Below are positions 1 to 7,264 of a DNA stretch of 36,839 nucleotides, piece after piece. Position 1 is the first letter of the stretch. Every line of letters starts with the position of its first letter. The notes below the pieces were generated by a model. It saw only the letters and a list, made by a program, of their open reading frames with translations, made no database searches and was not told the DNA's origin. Source of the DNA: CAWKDC01 sp964383495 (GTDB lineage: Bacteria > Pseudomonadota > Gammaproteobacteria > JABCZS01). The translations under genes and the position numbers were made by a program. The stretch is taken from positions 1-36,839 of the forward strand of contig CAYLHG010000016.1 of NCBI GenBank assembly GCA_964383495.1. The letters are read 5' to 3'.

Positions 1-51
1 TGAACTTGAACTTGAACTTGAACTTGAACTTGAACTTGAACTTGAACTTGA
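1..51 (-). repeat. Hexanucleotide tandem repeat (TCAAGT)n encoding poly-Ser
   Basis: About 8.5 copies of a 6-base unit (AACTTG on the plus strand) begin at the window edge and may continue beyond it. In the minus-strand frame each unit encodes Ser-Ser (TCA AGT). Copy-number slippage here changes linker length by two residues without breaking the frame. Confidence 0.95.
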
Positions 52-1548
52 AGCTACATTCATATTATTTGAGTTTGTATTAGAAGAAGATGCTGCATTT
101 TCTTGATCTCCAAATCCGAATGTGCAATCTTGTAATCGTTCATTTCGAATCGCCTCATATATTACTCGTATTAACCTTCCTTCTCGGGTATCTTGATGTT
201 CTCTTACCCACTGGGAAAATGTTTTATCTTCTTCATCAGTACAACATAACACTAACATTTTTTCTCGAAGGTATTCACACAAATCTTTCGCAGTGTAACG
301 AACAACTTCCCATCCAAAAAATCTATTGATTCTATTGGTTGGATGATAAATCACCCTTCCTATTTCCGTATCGGGCTTGCCGTGGGCCACATCCACGCCC
401 TCGGAAGGGCGTATAAAATCCTCGATGCGAACTAATGCTGAGATTTTTTTATTTATATTGCCATATATAAAAACATTCTCTACAAATAATTTCAATCCTG
501 CCACTAAACTATTTTTAGTTTTGTGAATTATATTAAAGTCATGTTCATCAAAAATAAGGAAGGGGTAATTTTCAAAGTAGTTTACTGTCTTCAGATAACC
601 CCCAAGCTTTTCTGTTTCGCCATCGGTGAGATGGCGCATGCTCCATTCAGGTTGTGCGTTACGCTGATACAGTTCTCGAGGAGGCTTACGGCACTTAAAC
701 ACAGACATAAGCATGTGATACGATTTTATTGTCTCATCATTTTCTACCGATCCCATGGTACGATTTTTGAAAAAATAATGATGAAAATATAAACCTTTTG
801 CTGTTTTTTCTGTTAATAGGGTTTGTACAGTCTGCGTAGTCCAATGCGTTTTAACAAAGGTTTCGACAATCTGATCATTCCATCGCGTTTCAACACGTGA
901 AGTATCTTCCCTCTCTCCATCTTCTGTGGCTGTAAATTCTCGTTTATATGTTTCTGGATCAGATAATTTTTCAAATAAAATTTCAAGGCAACGAGGATAG
1001 TGCAAACTGCCCGCTATGATTTCCTGTGCTGCACCCGAAGATAAGTCAACTTCGGATGCAAACATAAAGAGTAGCAAATGCTCATATTGCATTTGATTGG
1101 TTTTGTAAAATGCTGCAAACCATTCTATGACGACTGTCAAGCGGGTAGAGCGCTGTGGGATATCATTGCTATGAGTAATATCTAACGCAGATTGTAAAGC
1201 GTTGAAAAGAAATTCGGGATCTCGCCAGGCTTGAGTAAGATCGTCTTGGCGCCATACGCCACGGCTGAAAAATTCGTTCGATTTCCCATTAACGTACATT
1301 GCGGTGGCAACACTGATGCCGGCTATTAAATGTGATACGTCTAGCCGATTTGTGCTATCTGAGCGATCTGCCTGTACAAGTGCTGCGAAGATAGCATGAA
1401 ATTGCTGGGTTTCACTGAGGGTCCATGTATTTAAGGATAAAGCTTGTAATTGTTCAGCAGTTATAAAAGCCACCGGCAACATTGGGGAGTTGGTGGAGCT
1501 ACTAGAACTTGAACCCTGGTTGGACATTATAGCGTAGGTGGGTGTCAT
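1..1548 (-). CDS. Unrecognised protein, 3' end beyond window, poly-Ser linker
   Basis: An open frame of 516 codons runs from an ATG at 1548 to the window edge without a stop, so the C-terminus is missing. The start is supported by GGAG about 7 bases upstream (ATGGAGAAGTATTATG) and by a good promoter at 1625-1653. The N-terminus has a Ser-rich stretch (residues 14-20, GSSSSSS), followed by about 450 residues of mixed globular, mostly helical-looking sequence without a recognisable motif, signal peptide or membrane segment. Residues from about 485 are Ser/Asn-rich and end in at least 17 consecutive serines encoded by a TCAAGT hexamer repeat. I do not recognise the family. The Ser/Asn-rich linker resembles in composition the tail of the large protein at 25214-30262, so an effector-like role is possible, but this is inference only. 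Confidence 0.75.
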   Translation of the reverse strand, partial: MTPTYAIMSNQGSSSSSSTNSPMLPVAFITAEQLQALSLNTWTLSETQQFHAIFAALVQADRSDSTNRLDVSHLIAGISVATAMYVNGKSNEFFSRGVWRQDDLTQAWRDPEFLFNALQSALDITHSNDIPQRSTRLTVVIEWFAAFYKTNQMQYEHLLLFMFASEVDLSSGAAQEIIAGSLHYPRCLEILFEKLSDPETYKREFTATEDGEREDTSRVETRWNDQIVETFVKTHWTTQTVQTLLTEKTAKGLYFHHYFFKNRTMGSVENDETIKSYHMLMSVFKCRKPPRELYQRNAQPEWSMRHLTDGETEKLGGYLKTVNYFENYPFLIFDEHDFNIIHKTKNSLVAGLKLFVENVFIYGNINKKISALVRIEDFIRPSEGVDVAHGKPDTEIGRVIYHPTNRINRFFGWEVVRYTAKDLCEYLREKMLVLCCTDEEDKTFSQWVREHQDTREGRLIRVIYEAIRNERLQDCTFGFGDQENAASSSNTNSNNMNVASSSSSSSSSSSSSSSSS

Positions 1549-1624
1549 AATACTTCTCCATTTGCAATAAGATGGATGCTCAAAAGCCCCGGAATATTCC
1601 AGTATTCTTTAAGAAATAACCCTT

Positions 1625-1653
1625 ACTTTACCGATAGGGAATGTTGATGTCAA
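1625..1653 (-). promoter_or_regulatory. Sigma-70-type promoter for the 1-1548 gene
   Basis: On the minus strand a perfect -35 TTGACA (1653-1648) is followed after exactly 17 bases by TAAAGT (1630-1625). This gives a leader of roughly 70 bases before the ATG at 1548. A perfect palindrome GGAATATTCC lies in that leader at 1591-1600. The same -10 hexamer and spacing occur at the gsp operon promoter. Confidence 0.6.
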
Positions 1654-1678
1654 GTGAATTACTATGAGCATGATTTAA

Positions 1679-1691
1679 AGGCCTTCGGCCT
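1679..1691. terminator. Short GGCC-TTC-GGCC hairpin, possible weak terminator
   Basis: AGGCC and GGCCT arms flank a three-base loop about 95 bases beyond the stop of the DUF1460 gene. On the minus strand only TTT follows, so it is a weak terminator at best. The rest of 1692-1783 holds no gene I can support. Confidence 0.25.
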
Positions 1692-1783
1692 GGGTGAGTT
1701 TTCTTAGGTCCCCATGCCGCTGGCACGCCTATTACCTATGTAACGGCTTTATACAGTATCTTACACCCTTCAGGGCTTAAAAC

Positions 1784-2791
1784 TCAATTCACAGCCCTTA
1801 AAACATTGATCCCCTTCACACACCCCTCCGGCGTCATTTTTTCCTCATTACATTGACGATAATGCTCCAAATACGTCCGCAAAGAAACACGCACCATTTT
1901 ACCCTGCGCGCTGGAGGCATGGTGCAGCCAGGTGCCCTCTGCGTCTTGCACCACAATGCCCTGATGCGCCACATGCATATGCGTAATTCCATTCACATCC
2001 CAATTAGGTCGTATAAATTGAACTATCGCGCCGTTGGGGATATAAGATAAGCTACGAGCCTGTGCATCCACCAATTTTTCAATAGGCACATAAAATAACG
2101 TGGCCGTTTCGTTAGGCATTAATTGCCCTGCTTTTTGTAATTCAGATAATTTTTCTTGTTGAATATCTTGCGGCGCGCTGCACACAGCATCCCATACGCA
2201 AATATCTGATAACGTTTTATGCGCATACCAATTTTTTTTATCGATGAGTGCAGGAGGTGTCAACACAGGCGTTACGCCTATCGCGTGTGTTGCGTCCATC
2301 AATAATCCGCCTAAGCGGGTATTATGCGGAATCCAATCAGTTTCAGGAAAATGATTGCGTGTTAGATAAGAAATATCTTGTGGCGTTGAATAGCGAATTT
2401 CAATCACTTGTTTTTCAAACTGGCGAATAGTTGCATTAGCATTTTTTGAAATTTTTGTGGTTGCTAACGCCAACATCATTTCAACGAATGTGGTGCAATC
2501 AAATGCATCGAACCGATACATAGGCTTACAATTATAATCACAATAGCTGCCTTCGCCGAGTGGCCCCCATTCCACACGTGCAGCGTGCGGGCCGTCAATG
2601 AAAATGCGGCTGAAATACGCTATTTTATCGCCTGTAGATAATTTTTGAATTTCAGGTGTTATAAGTAACGAGTGAATATACTCTTTAGTAGGCGTAATCG
2701 GCACGGCTGCCACAGGCGCAATGGGAATAGCAGTAACGTGAATTATGTTGAAAGATAATAGTAAATATAAGATATGTTTGTACCAGCTCAT
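1784..2791 (-). CDS. Secreted DUF1460 (N-acetylmuramoyl-L-alanine amidase-like) protein
   Basis: The 335-residue protein has a hydrophobic N-terminal signal (about residues 5-22). It carries a DUF1460-type papain-fold signature: the catalytic-type Cys99 in FDCTTFVEM, a His in the THMHVAHQGIV segment (His276), and a following HHASS motif. Characterised members of this family are cysteine hydrolases resembling NlpC/P60 enzymes that act on muropeptides or related amide bonds in the periplasm. Four further cysteines (84, 88, 198, 204) could form disulfides. It lies 38 bases after the HigA-like antitoxin on the same strand and may be co-transcribed with it. The start has AAGGATT upstream. The family call is by motif recognition; the substrate is unknown. 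Confidence 0.75.
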   Translation of the reverse strand: MSWYKHILYLLLSFNIIHVTAIPIAPVAAVPITPTKEYIHSLLITPEIQKLSTGDKIAYFSRIFIDGPHAARVEWGPLGEGSYCDYNCKPMYRFDAFDCTTFVEMMLALATTKISKNANATIRQFEKQVIEIRYSTPQDISYLTRNHFPETDWIPHNTRLGGLLMDATHAIGVTPVLTPPALIDKKNWYAHKTLSDICVWDAVCSAPQDIQQEKLSELQKAGQLMPNETATLFYVPIEKLVDAQARSLSYIPNGAIVQFIRPNWDVNGITHMHVAHQGIVVQDAEGTWLHHASSAQGKMVRVSLRTYLEHYRQCNEEKMTPEGCVKGINVLRAVN

Positions 2792-2829
2792 GATGTAATC
2801 CTTTAAAACATTAATGCTTTAAGCCTACT

Positions 2830-3144
2830 TCACTCTTTCTCACTATACACGGCCTTCATTACTTTTAACATCACTTTTTCTGAAACTGTTTTTTGTGACT
2901 CCAATTTGCTAATATAAGCTTGAGAAACTTTCATTTTTTCTGCAAGCATTGATTGCGTTAAATTGGCTTTTATTCTCACTTTTGCGACAGGGTTATCAAT
3001 ATAATCTTGTAAATGAAACACTTCGTAATTTTGATCGTGCTTTAATGCTGCTTCAATCTCATGTTTTAATATCTCATAAGTTTTTATCGGAAGCAATACG
3101 TATTCAGCTTGACCGGTCACGGATTTAATGATTTGTAAATTCAT
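2830..3144 (-). CDS. XRE-family antitoxin of a HigBA-like module
   Basis: This 104-residue protein has a C-terminal XRE helix-turn-helix (about residues 54-99, including LTQSMLAEKMKVSQAYISKLE), the DNA-binding and autorepressing domain of HigA-type antitoxins. The first 50 residues would contact the toxin. Its ATG overlaps the toxin stop by 4 bases (ATGA-type coupling), so translation is probably coupled. The toxin-first order is the HigBA arrangement, opposite to RelBE. Confidence 0.8.
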   Translation of the reverse strand: MNLQIIKSVTGQAEYVLLPIKTYEILKHEIEAALKHDQNYEVFHLQDYIDNPVAKVRIKANLTQSMLAEKMKVSQAYISKLESQKTVSEKVMLKVMKAVYSEKE

Positions 3145-3398
3145 TTATAAATATCCCCCCTTGTCCCTATTTTTTCAATTGAAATAATTTTTAATATATC
3201 ATTCCTCTCAAAAATAATACGCCATTGCCCTATACGTAACCGAAACCCAGATACCCCTCTTAATTTCTTAATATCCAACCTGTTATCTTCGGGATCTTGC
3301 CCTAATATATAAATATGTTCAGCTATCCTTGCGCGGATATTGGATGACAAAGCCTGCAATTTCTTTTTAGCTTGTTTATGAATAATAATATTAAACAT
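3141..3398 (-). CDS. RelE/ParE-superfamily toxin (HigB-like)
   Basis: The 85-residue protein has the compact RelE-fold pattern: N-terminal beta strand (FNIIIHKQAKKKL), two helices, then the strand core KKLRGVSGFRLRIGQWRIIFE and an end strand I-SIEKIGTRGDIYK. Family members cleave ribosome-associated mRNA (RelE/HigB) or inhibit gyrase (ParE); which applies here cannot be told. The toxin is first in the operon and lacks an obvious ribosome binding site. A strong promoter ends only four bases before its ATG, so its transcript may be leaderless. Confidence 0.8.
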   Translation of the reverse strand: MFNIIIHKQAKKKLQALSSNIRARIAEHIYILGQDPEDNRLDIKKLRGVSGFRLRIGQWRIIFERNDILKIISIEKIGTRGDIYK

Positions 3399-3402
3399 GG
3401 TT

Positions 3403-3431
3403 ATTATAAGTTATTTTTTGTTATATTTCAA
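3403..3431 (-). promoter_or_regulatory. Promoter of the HigBA-like operon, abutting the toxin ATG
   Basis: On the minus strand TTGAAA (3431-3426), a 17-base spacer and a perfect TATAAT (3408-3403) precede the toxin ATG (3398) by four bases. Transcription would start at or beside the ATG. The -35 box begins right at the end of the groEL terminator region. Confidence 0.6.
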
Positions 3432-3444
3432 GCCTGCAATAGGC

Positions 3445-3476
3445 AGGGCGCATATACTTATCGTATTATGCGCCCT
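3445..3476 (-). terminator. groEL 3' hairpin
   Basis: Perfect 10-bp arms AGGGCGCATA / TATGCGCCCT with a 12-base loop lie just downstream of the groEL stop. A second small hairpin (GCCTgcaatAGGC, 3432-3444) follows directly. There is no long U tract in the groEL direction, so termination strength is uncertain. It insulates groESL from the toxin-antitoxin module. Confidence 0.6.
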
Positions 3477-3497
3477 TTCTAGGGGTAGGGCAACTAC

Positions 3498-5147
3498 CTA
3501 CATCATGCCGCCCATGCCACCCATTCCTCCCATGCCGCCCATGTCACCACCGCCAGCAGCACCTTCTGCCTTTGGCAGATCAGCAACCATGGCTTCGGTA
3601 GTAATCATCAAGCCCGCAATAGAGGCTGCATTTTGCAATGCGCTACGAACAACTTTCGTTGGGTCCAAAATACCCATTTCAAGCATGTCGCCGTATTCAC
3701 CACTGGCAGCATTGTAACCAAAGTTGCCTTTTTCGCTGGCTACTTTGTTCAATACTACAGAAGGCTCTTCGCCTGCATTTTGAACAATGCGACGTAAAGG
3801 TGCTTCCATCGCACGACGCACAATCTTAATACCTAGATTTTGTTCGTCGTTATCACCTTTCAAGTCTTTCAATGCACTCATTGCACGCACTAATGCAACA
3901 CCACCACCAGGAACAATGCCTTCTTCCACAGCAGCACGCGTTGCGGCCAATGCATCGTCTACACGAGCACGCTTTTCTTTCATTTCAATTTCTGTTGCAG
4001 CACCGATCTTAATCACTGCTACACCGCCAGCCAATTTAGCAACGCGTTCTTGCAGTTTCTCACGATCATAATCAGATGTCGCTGCTTCGATTTGTTGACG
4101 GATTTGTGCCACACGATCTTTGATCGCTGCGCTATCACCCGAACCACCCACGATTGTCGTGTGTTCTTTCGTTACAACAACACGTTTTGCAGTACCTAAA
4201 TGATCCATGGTGGCAGCATCTAATGCTAAACCAATTTCTTCAGCAATCACTTCCGCACCTGTCAGAATAGCAATGTCGCGCAACATTTCTTTGCGGCGAT
4301 CGCCAAAACCAGGAGCCTTCACTGCACAAATACGCACAGAACCACGAATCGCATTCACTACTAATGTGGTTAGCGCTTCGCCTTCAATGTCTTCTGCAAT
4401 TAACAATAAAGGTTTGCCAGATTTAGCCACTGCTTCTAACACAGGCAACATGTCACGAATGTTCGAAACTTTTTTGTCCACAATCAAAATGTAGGGCGAT
4501 TCTAATTCGCACGTCATTGTTTGTTGATTGGTTACAAAGTAAGGTGAAACATATCCACGATCAAATTGCATCCCTTCTACTGTTGTCAACTCATTCGAGA
4601 AGCTTGTGCCGTCTTCCACCGTGATAACACCCTCTTGGCCCACTTTCGCCATTGCTTCTGCAATGATTTTGCCAATTTCTTCATCTGCGTTCGCAGAAAT
4701 AGTGCCCACTTGTTGAATGGATTTGTTGTCGCTGCAAGGACGAGACATTTTTTTGAGCTCTTCTACAGCCACTTTCACTGCTTTATCAATGCCGCGCTTC
4801 ACATCCATCGGGTTGAAACCCGCTGCCACCGCTTTTTGGCCTTCGCTGAACAATTCACGAGCCAATACCGTTGCGGTTGTCGTGCCATCGCCTGCATCTT
4901 CTGCCGTTTTGGAAGCAACGCCTTTTACCATGCGTGCGCCCATACTTTCAAACACATCAGGTAATGCATCGAATGCTTCTGCTGCTGTAACACCATCTTT
5001 GGTAATCACAGGTGCACCAAAAGATTTGTCGATAACAACGTTACGGCCTTTAGGGCCTAAAGTTGCAGATACTACATCTGCTAACAGGTCAACACCTTTC
5101 AATAAACGAAGGCGGGCTTCTGATCCAAAAGCAACTTGTTTTGCCAT
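3498..5147 (-). CDS. groEL: Chaperonin GroEL (Hsp60)
   Basis: The 549-residue protein is full length for GroEL. It forms the 14-mer cytoplasmic folding chamber that works with GroES and ATP. Visible hallmarks are the N-terminal GPKGRNVVIDKSFGAP, the ATP-site GDGTTTATVLA near residue 86, apical and intermediate-domain blocks such as APGFGDRRKEML, and the flexible GGMGGMGGMGGMM tail. It follows groES by 15 bases on the same strand and shares its heat-shock-type promoter. No long mRNA-independent promoter is evident for groEL alone. Confidence 0.98.
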   Translation of the reverse strand: MAKQVAFGSEARLRLLKGVDLLADVVSATLGPKGRNVVIDKSFGAPVITKDGVTAAEAFDALPDVFESMGARMVKGVASKTAEDAGDGTTTATVLARELFSEGQKAVAAGFNPMDVKRGIDKAVKVAVEELKKMSRPCSDNKSIQQVGTISANADEEIGKIIAEAMAKVGQEGVITVEDGTSFSNELTTVEGMQFDRGYVSPYFVTNQQTMTCELESPYILIVDKKVSNIRDMLPVLEAVAKSGKPLLLIAEDIEGEALTTLVVNAIRGSVRICAVKAPGFGDRRKEMLRDIAILTGAEVIAEEIGLALDAATMDHLGTAKRVVVTKEHTTIVGGSGDSAAIKDRVAQIRQQIEAATSDYDREKLQERVAKLAGGVAVIKIGAATEIEMKEKRARVDDALAATRAAVEEGIVPGGGVALVRAMSALKDLKGDNDEQNLGIKIVRRAMEAPLRRIVQNAGEEPSVVLNKVASEKGNFGYNAASGEYGDMLEMGILDPTKVVRSALQNAASIAGLMITTEAMVADLPKAEGAAGGGDMGGMGGMGGMGGMM

Positions 5148-5162
5148 TTTTCTATTCTCCTA

Positions 5163-5456
5163 TTATTCCACTACACACATCACATCTTCTTCACGAATGA
5201 CTAAATACTCTTTGTCATCCACCTTGACTTCCGTTCCCGAATATTTTCCAAAAAACACTTCTTGGCCTACTTTCACTTCCATAGGGCGAAGTTCGCCTGA
5301 ATCAAGATGTTTGCCTGGGCCTACCGCCACAATTTTGCCGCGCGCAGGTTTTTCCTTATCGGCGTTGGGCAAGTAAATGCCTCCCGCAGTCTTGGTTTCT
5401 TCTTCGTGACGGACCACGATCACACGATCATGTAAAGGACGAATTTTCAATGTCAT
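5163..5456 (-). CDS. groES: Co-chaperonin GroES (Hsp10)
   Basis: From the ATG at 5456 the protein is 97 residues, the normal GroES length. It starts MTLKIRPLHDRV and contains the mobile-loop region EEETKTAGGIYLP and the roof-hairpin segment. It forms the heptameric lid of GroEL. An upstream in-frame extension to 5531 is open but unlikely. GGGAGAGG stands 5 bases before the 5456 ATG, and the extension would overlap the promoter. Confidence 0.97.
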   Translation of the reverse strand: MTLKIRPLHDRVIVVRHEEETKTAGGIYLPNADKEKPARGKIVAVGPGKHLDSGELRPMEVKVGQEVFFGKYSGTEVKVDDKEYLVIREEDVMCVVE

Positions 5457-5502
5457 ATTACCTCTCCCATTAGTATTTACTGAAGGCTTCCCCTCGTCAG
5501 GT

Positions 5503-5534
5503 ATATATGGGGTTGGGGCAACGAAATTCAACCC
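5503..5534 (-). promoter_or_regulatory. RpoH (sigma-32)-type promoter of groESL
   Basis: On the minus strand GGTTGAA (around 5533-5527) resembles the sigma-32 -35 element CTTGAA. About 15 bases further on, CCCCATATAT (5512-5503) matches the sigma-32 -10 consensus CCCCATnT. The leader to the groES ATG is about 40 bases. No CIRCE inverted repeat is visible, in line with RpoH rather than HrcA control. Confidence 0.7.
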
Positions 5535-5556
5535 CTACTGAAAAGAGAAAATCCCC

Positions 5557-5617
5557 GCGGCCTTCGGTCGCTGGCTTGACGAGCGCATGTTATGCTCCTT
5601 ACAAGGAGCGTTTTTTT
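5557..5617. terminator. Hairpins at the metK 3' end
   Basis: Two structures follow or overlap the metK stop. GCTCCTT-AC-AAGGAGC (5594-5609) overlaps the last codons; its T7 tract lies on the plus strand, opposite to metK transcription. GCGGCC-TTC-GGTCGC (5557-5571) is followed on the minus strand by a T-rich stretch after four G. Either could end the gsp-metK transcript, but neither is a textbook terminator in that direction. Confidence 0.3.
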
Positions 5618-6756
5618 AGGAGATCAGCCTTATCCGTGCGTTCCCAGCTTAAATCCAAATCCTCGCGGCCGAAATGCCCATAAGCCGCTGTTGGACGATA
5701 AACAGGACGCCATAAATCTAACATTTCGATAATGCCGTGCGGCGTTAAATCGAAATGCGCTTCAATGAGTGGCAACCATTTGTCGTCTGCCAACTTCCCC
5801 GTCCCAAAGGTATCAACAAAAATGGCAATTGGCTTCGCAACTCCAATCGCATAAGATAATTGCACCTCACAGCGCTCGGCTAAACCTGCGGCCACAATAT
5901 TCTTCGCCACGTACCGTGCTGCGTATGCCGCCGAACGGTCCACTTTCGTTGGGTCCTTGCCCGAAAAACAACCGCCGCCATGCCGCGCCATGCCACCATA
6001 GGTGTCTACAATAATTTTACGCCCGGTTAAACCGCAGTCTCCCAGCGGCCCCCCAATCACAAAGCGCCCTGTAGGGTTGATGTAATAACGTGTCTCTTTC
6101 GTTAATAACGATGCGGGTAAAACTGGCTTGATAATCTCTTCTCGCACCGCTTCGACTAAATCGGCATGCTGAATGTCGGGATCATGTTGTGTGGATAACA
6201 CAACCGTATCAACACTAACAGGTTTGCCATTTTCATAACGAAATGTAACTTGGGATTTTGCGTCTGGCCGCAACCAGGGAAGCGTGCCTATTTTACGCAC
6301 ATGTGCTTGCCGGCGTGTTAACCGGTGCGCATAAGTAATAGGAGCAGGCATCAGAACGTCTGTTTCATTGCACGCGTAACCAAACATCATGCCTTGATCT
6401 CCCGCGCCCAGCGCGTGAGTTGGCGTTTCATCTACGCCAACAGCAATGTCAGGGGACTGACGCCCAATCGCGGTCAACACCGCGCAAGAATCACCATCAA
6501 AACCATAAGCAGGATCTGTGTAACCCACACTATTCACAATTTCTCTGGCAATGGTTTCAATGTCAACCCAACTGCTAGTGGTAATTTCGCCTGCTACAAG
6601 CACCATGCCCGTTTTCACCATTACTTCACAAGCCACACGAGCAGCTTTATCTTGAGCAATGATGCTATCAAGAACGCCATCAGAAATTTGGTCAGCAATC
6701 TTATCTGGGTGCCCTTCAGATACAGATTCAGAAGTAAATAAATAAGAACGGCTCAT
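5599..6756 (-). CDS. metK: S-adenosylmethionine synthase MetK
   Basis: The 385-residue enzyme makes S-adenosylmethionine from methionine and ATP in the cytoplasm. Signature segments are all present: SEGHPDKIADQISD near the N-terminus, GAGDQGMMFGYAC, and FVIGGPLGDCGLTGRKIIVD with the downstream GGMARHGGGCFSGKDPTKVDRS loop. The start has AGGAGAAG upstream. It lies 42 bases after gspM on the same strand, too short for a SAM riboswitch, so it may be read from the secretion operon or from an unseen promoter inside gspM. Confidence 0.98.
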   Translation of the reverse strand: MSRSYLFTSESVSEGHPDKIADQISDGVLDSIIAQDKAARVACEVMVKTGMVLVAGEITTSSWVDIETIAREIVNSVGYTDPAYGFDGDSCAVLTAIGRQSPDIAVGVDETPTHALGAGDQGMMFGYACNETDVLMPAPITYAHRLTRRQAHVRKIGTLPWLRPDAKSQVTFRYENGKPVSVDTVVLSTQHDPDIQHADLVEAVREEIIKPVLPASLLTKETRYYINPTGRFVIGGPLGDCGLTGRKIIVDTYGGMARHGGGCFSGKDPTKVDRSAAYAARYVAKNIVAAGLAERCEVQLSYAIGVAKPIAIFVDTFGTGKLADDKWLPLIEAHFDLTPHGIIEMLDLWRPVYRPTAAYGHFGREDLDLSWERTDKADLLKKRSL

Positions 6757-6796
6757 GGGCTTCTCCTACACCTTGTGAAGCGCCATGATACCACAT

Positions 6797-7264
6797 TTAA
6801 AAAATAATTTCGGCATCCACCACGCCGCTTTTTTGCTTGGTTGCTGTCAGCATGTTAGGCGCAATTCCATATTGCTTATCTAAATTATTGAGGCATTGAA
6901 TCAATGCGCTAAAGGGAATATTTTGCACTTGCAATACAATTTGATCGCTTGTATTTTGAGATAAACTTTTTACGAAAGGACTTAACCCCGCTTGTGAAAA
7001 AGTTTTTTCGATGGCGCTCAAAGGAGAGCTTTTGTGGTTGGTAGATGGAGAACGCTCTGGTGTTTTTTGCAATGCGGCAACAGTGGGTTTCATCCATTCA
7101 ATCAGTGCTTTTTCATTATGGATATCTTCTTTTAAGCGATCAATACGCGAAGACAATGGCCACCAAATAAATTTAATAAAAATTAGTATTGCTAAAGCGA
7201 TACCGCCCCATTTTACTGTTCTCTGTTCTTGAGCAGACAAATTTTCCCAATGCTGTTTGATCAT
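6797..7264 (-). CDS. gspM: Type II secretion inner-membrane protein GspM
   Basis: The 155-residue protein has the GspM plan: a short cytoplasmic N-terminus (about 18 residues), one membrane segment (about 20-38, GGIALAILIFIKFIWWPL), a coiled stretch, and a periplasmic ferredoxin-like domain ending in VVDAEIIF. GspM pairs with GspL in the inner-membrane assembly platform. Its ATG overlaps the gspL stop by 4 bases. It is the last secretion gene of the operon; no gspN follows. Confidence 0.88.
   Translation of the reverse strand: MIKQHWENLSAQEQRTVKWGGIALAILIFIKFIWWPLSSRIDRLKEDIHNEKALIEWMKPTVAALQKTPERSPSTNHKSSPLSAIEKTFSQAGLSPFVKSLSQNTSDQIVLQVQNIPFSALIQCLNNLDKQYGIAPNMLTATKQKSGVVDAEIIF

Noticed and set aside
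1..51. CRISPR-like repeat array
   Set aside because: The unit is six bases with no spacers and is in frame with a long coding region; it is a coding microsatellite.
4717..5376. A 219-codon plus-strand open frame across groEL/groES
   Set aside because: It lies antisense to two certain conserved genes and resembles no protein family.
5594..5617. Textbook terminator (hairpin plus T7) on the plus strand
   Set aside because: No plus-strand gene is upstream of it; the T tract is the complement of the Lys codons at the metK end. Kept only as a low-confidence structure.
6757..6796. SAM riboswitch before metK
   Set aside because: Only 40 bases separate gspM from metK, and no conserved helices or terminator are present.
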